A stretch of DNA of 64,000 nucleotides, taken from contig NZ_CP115160.1 in NCBI RefSeq assembly GCF_027594545.1, positions 3,523,501 to 3,587,500 of the forward strand. Direction: 5' to 3'. The stretch comes from Algoriphagus sp. TR-M9 (GTDB taxonomy: Bacteria > Bacteroidota > Bacteroidia > Cytophagales > Cyclobacteriaceae). Below are positions 61,504 to 64,000 of the stretch, piece by piece. A program made the position numbers and the translations under genes. The stretch's first letter is position 1; every line of letters begins with the position of its first letter. The notes under the pieces are model-generated. The model ran no database searches. It was not told the origin of the DNA and worked only from the letters and a program-made list of their open reading frames with translations.

Positions 61504-62019
61504 TTAGTTAGGATTTTTCCTTAAAATAATTGAAATAATAATAGTAAAAAACAGTCCGGGAATGATTTTCCAGATTGCATCATTAAAACCTATGTCCCAT
61601 TGAGATAGATTGGACAGACTTTTTAGCGTCATATCATAAGATTCTACCCCTAGTTGGGAGACAATACTATCTTTATTATTGGACAGTACATCAAGTTTAG
61701 AGGTCTTAATTTCTTGAAATAAATCCGGCCAAAACATAAGCGTTAGCCAGATCCCCGCACAGCTAATCGAGGCTAACACCATATAGCAGACAAATCCCAC
61801 TGACATGCCTTCGGCAAAAGAGAGATAACCTGCGTTTGCATATTCCTTGAAGATTTTTATAGCGATAAAAATAGAAATTGGCGTAATGACATATCCAAAC
61901 ACCAAATTCAGATTAGTAGCATCCCCATAGATTAGTGACAACACTATAAATGAAACCACACTTAATGCACCACCCAAAATCCCAAATCTATAGGCCGAAG
62001 TAAAATATTTAGACATCAA
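61504..62019 (-). CDS. DUF4199 family membrane protein (2)
   Basis: A 171-residue paralogue of the previous gene product, with helices near 12-28, 38-54, 70-92, and 146-167, and the shared FKEYANAGYLSFAEGMSVGF pattern. Function unknown. Its start overlaps the dihydroorotase-like gene by 11 bases, showing translational coupling. Confidence 0.83.
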   Translation of the reverse strand: MMSKYFTSAYRFGILGGALSVVSFIVLSLIYGDATNLNLVFGYVITPISIFIAIKIFKEYANAGYLSFAEGMSVGFVCYMVLASISCAGIWLTLMFWPDLFQEIKTSKLDVLSNNKDSIVSQLGVESYDMTLKSLSNLSQWDIGFNDAIWKIIPGLFFTIIISIILRKNPN

Positions 62020-63253
62020 TTTCTATTAATTGGCCCTTTTGGACTACGTATTTTACCTGACCGCATAAAGTCTGCCCAAACCAGGGAGAATTAGAAGACA
62101 AAGACTTATTCGAAGAATGATCATAATTCCATTCTGCTTTAGGGTCAAATAAAGTCCAACTTTCCTTCAATTGTTGAGGAATGATAGAAGACGCCTCTTG
62201 GGTGATTTTACTAATCAGCAAAGGCCAGCCTAACTCCTTTTCTAACTTGACCATAGCTGGAAGGAAAGTTTGCAAACCTGCCATACCAAAATTAGCCAAA
62301 TCGAATTCCATAAATTTAGAGTCAAGGTCTTGTGGGGAATGGTTAGATACAATAGCATCGATGGTGCCATCCTTAAGCCCTTGGAGCAAAGCCTGTCTAT
62401 CAGATTCAGTTCGAAATGGGGGCATAACCTTTAGATTGGTATCAAAATCTACCAAGTCCATATCCGTGAATAAGAGTTGATAAATGGAAACATCCGCAGT
62501 GACTTGAAGTCCTTGCTTTTTTGCCGCTCTGATCAACTCCACACTTTTTTTGGTATTGATGGTCTGAAAATGTGCTTTCCCACCGGCATAATTTATAATT
62601 TCCAAATTTCGTTGTATAGCAACGTCATCCGCGAGATTAGGGATCCCTTTTACGCCTATTTTTGTAGAAACCTCCCCCTCATTCATGTGACCAAATATGG
62701 CCAGCAGAGGATCATAGGAATGATCAAACAATACGCCATCGAAGCGTTGCAAATATTGCAAAGCCTTCATGTATCGATCAGCATTAGCTAGGGTTTTCCT
62801 ACCTTCTCCAAATACAGTAACCTCACTCTGATAGTGGACATCAAGCATTTCGGTAAAATCTTCACCGGAGACATCCTTGGTAACAGCTCCTTGAATAATA
62901 AATTCAGGGGTAAATTTCCTAGCCCTGTTCAACACAAAATCAACATCAGATTTAGATTGCAAAACTGGATCCGTATTCGGCAATATCACAGCGGCAGCAA
63001 AGCCACTTGCAGTTAAGGAGTCTGCAAGAGTTTCCACAGATTCTTTATACTCATAACCTGGTTCTCCTAGCCCGCATCTCAAATCTACCCAACCTTTAGA
63101 AATCAGCCATCCTGAGGCATCAATTTCCCTTTCATAAACAGTGGAATTACCGGACTCCACGAGCTGCATCTCTCCCTGATCAAAAACAAAATCTTTTGGC
63201 TCTTGCAAACCTTCAGAATCAACAAAACGGAGACCTTTAAATAGAATCGACAT
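62009..63253 (-). CDS. Dihydroorotase-like protein, catalytically degenerate (PyrX-type)
   Basis: A 414-residue amidohydrolase-fold protein of the dihydroorotase family. The metal and substrate motif DxHxHxR is replaced: residues 57-63 read DLRCGLG before EPG, so both metal His and the Arg are lost. The Asp that acts as general base also appears altered (SNHSPQ where active enzymes have TDHAPH). GAVTKDVSGEDFTEM, FGHMNEGEVSTKIGVKGIPN and FGMAGLQTFLPAM keep the fold. It is most likely the non-catalytic dihydroorotase homologue that assembles with aspartate carbamoyltransferase, but no pyrB is adjacent. Confidence 0.88.
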   Translation of the reverse strand: MSILFKGLRFVDSEGLQEPKDFVFDQGEMQLVESGNSTVYEREIDASGWLISKGWVDLRCGLGEPGYEYKESVETLADSLTASGFAAAVILPNTDPVLQSKSDVDFVLNRARKFTPEFIIQGAVTKDVSGEDFTEMLDVHYQSEVTVFGEGRKTLANADRYMKALQYLQRFDGVLFDHSYDPLLAIFGHMNEGEVSTKIGVKGIPNLADDVAIQRNLEIINYAGGKAHFQTINTKKSVELIRAAKKQGLQVTADVSIYQLLFTDMDLVDFDTNLKVMPPFRTESDRQALLQGLKDGTIDAIVSNHSPQDLDSKFMEFDLANFGMAGLQTFLPAMVKLEKELGWPLLISKITQEASSIIPQQLKESWTLFDPKAEWNYDHSSNKSLSSNSPWFGQTLCGQVKYVVQKGQLIEIDV

Positions 63254-63342
63254 TCATTTGGACTTTGATGCAAAACTGCAACAATATTCTAAAAATGAAA
63301 AGGCTTAAATGAAAATGTAATAAAAGAGGGAGGCCAGAAAGC

Positions 63343-63372
63343 AAAAAAGCCTTCCGTTTTCACGGAAGGCTT
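63343..63372 (-). terminator. Terminator of the rRNA operon
   Basis: AAGCCTTCCG and CGGAAGGCTT form a 10-bp perfect stem with a 6-base loop; on the minus strand a T run follows. It lies directly after the 5S rRNA. Confidence 0.92.
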
Positions 63373-63380
63373 AATAATAA

Positions 63381-63490
63381 TGTGGCGGCGACCTACTCTC
63401 CCGGGTGTAACCCCAGTACCATCGGCGCGGCAGGGCTTAACTTCTCTGTTCGGGATGGGAAGAGGTGGGACCCCTGCGCTAGGCCGCCTA
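63381..63490 (-). rRNA. rrf: 5S ribosomal RNA
   Basis: On the minus strand the sequence shows the universally conserved 5S segment CCCATCCCGAACAGAGAAGT, the GATGGTACTGGGGT arm and the terminal helix GGCGGC/GCCGCC. Ends are estimated from the helix and could be off by a few bases. Confidence 0.95.
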
Positions 63491-63616
63491 AATTGGAAGA
63501 CTCAAGTAGCCAGTATCAAGCAGCAAGATCTCTTTCGTATCTCAACCAATCTCCTGTCTAGCGTCTATTGTCTAATATCTTAAGTCAATAACATGTCTTG
63601 GCAGAAACTGTAACAA

Positions 63617-64000
<384 letters not shown>

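Noticed and set aside
63380..63583. 67-codon open frame at the right end
   Set aside because: It is the antisense of the 5S rRNA and spacer.

Overview
The window looks like chromosomal core sequence from a member of the Bacteroidota, most likely order Cytophagales (an Algoriphagus/Cyclobacteriaceae-like organism; the genus is inference). Supporting signs are families that are largely restricted to this phylum (DUF4293, DUF4295, DUF4199, DUF4221-like lipoproteins, PorT-like barrels, a zinc-free type B L31), promoter boxes of the TAnnTTTG type with weak Shine-Dalgarno signals, and many secreted lipoproteins and outer-membrane barrels. No prophage, intact insertion sequence or CRISPR array is visible.

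Layout. 1-2440: GNAT acetyltransferase (partial), PhoH-like ATPase, SAM hydroxide adenosyltransferase and a small ABM monooxygenase-like protein; then tRNA-Leu(CAA). 2717-7254: an AT-rich orphan membrane protein, then a YbbP/YbbA-type ABC exporter divergent from a TesA-like lipoprotein esterase. 7382-9841: an FAD-dependent GMC sugar dehydrogenase with a cysteine cluster and its Tat-exported small subunit. 10027-14664: four tandem, translationally coupled DUF4221-like beta-propeller lipoproteins. 14726-24058 (minus): PorT-like barrel, sodium symporter, SDR, cyclophilin, hemC, rimK, retropepsin-like zinc protease, DNA polymerase III delta', GlmU-like nucleotidyltransferase and ribosomal protein L31. 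24420-32414: Wzi/RemB-like outer-membrane protein, MsbA-like exporter, ComM/YifB ATPase, a REP/BIME-like palindromic element, DUF2214, MBL and VOC proteins. 32416-35684: a PLP trans-sulfuration enzyme, then an ECF sigma / membrane regulator / barrel module. 35856-42935: DUF4293, truA, ABC exporter, small secreted proteins, hemE and a MOSC protein. 43372-46145: dnaK, a GroES-like protein and a short secreted repeat protein. 46437-52509 (minus): porin, ammonium transporter, hemB, HAD phosphatase and ornithine aminotransferase. 52584-56588: DUF5522, rpmB-rpmG-DUF4295, ftsY, an SPFH/membrane/ribbon-helix-helix operon and a coiled-coil secreted protein. 56585-63253: TolC-like protein, a methyltransferase, and an operon of two GT2 glycosyltransferases, two DUF4199 proteins and a catalytically degenerate dihydroorotase. 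63343-64000: the 3' end of an rRNA operon (23S, 5S and terminator) on the minus strand.

Most of this is housekeeping. The parts least explained are the four-lipoprotein array, the FAD dehydrogenase pair beside it, the palindromic intergenic elements (30268-30500, 39633-39682, 24195-24268), the TGTCA/TGACA cluster upstream of dnaK, the short repeat protein at 45861, and several genes whose -7 promoter box abuts the start codon and may therefore give leaderless mRNAs. I saw no convincing new defence or mobile system.
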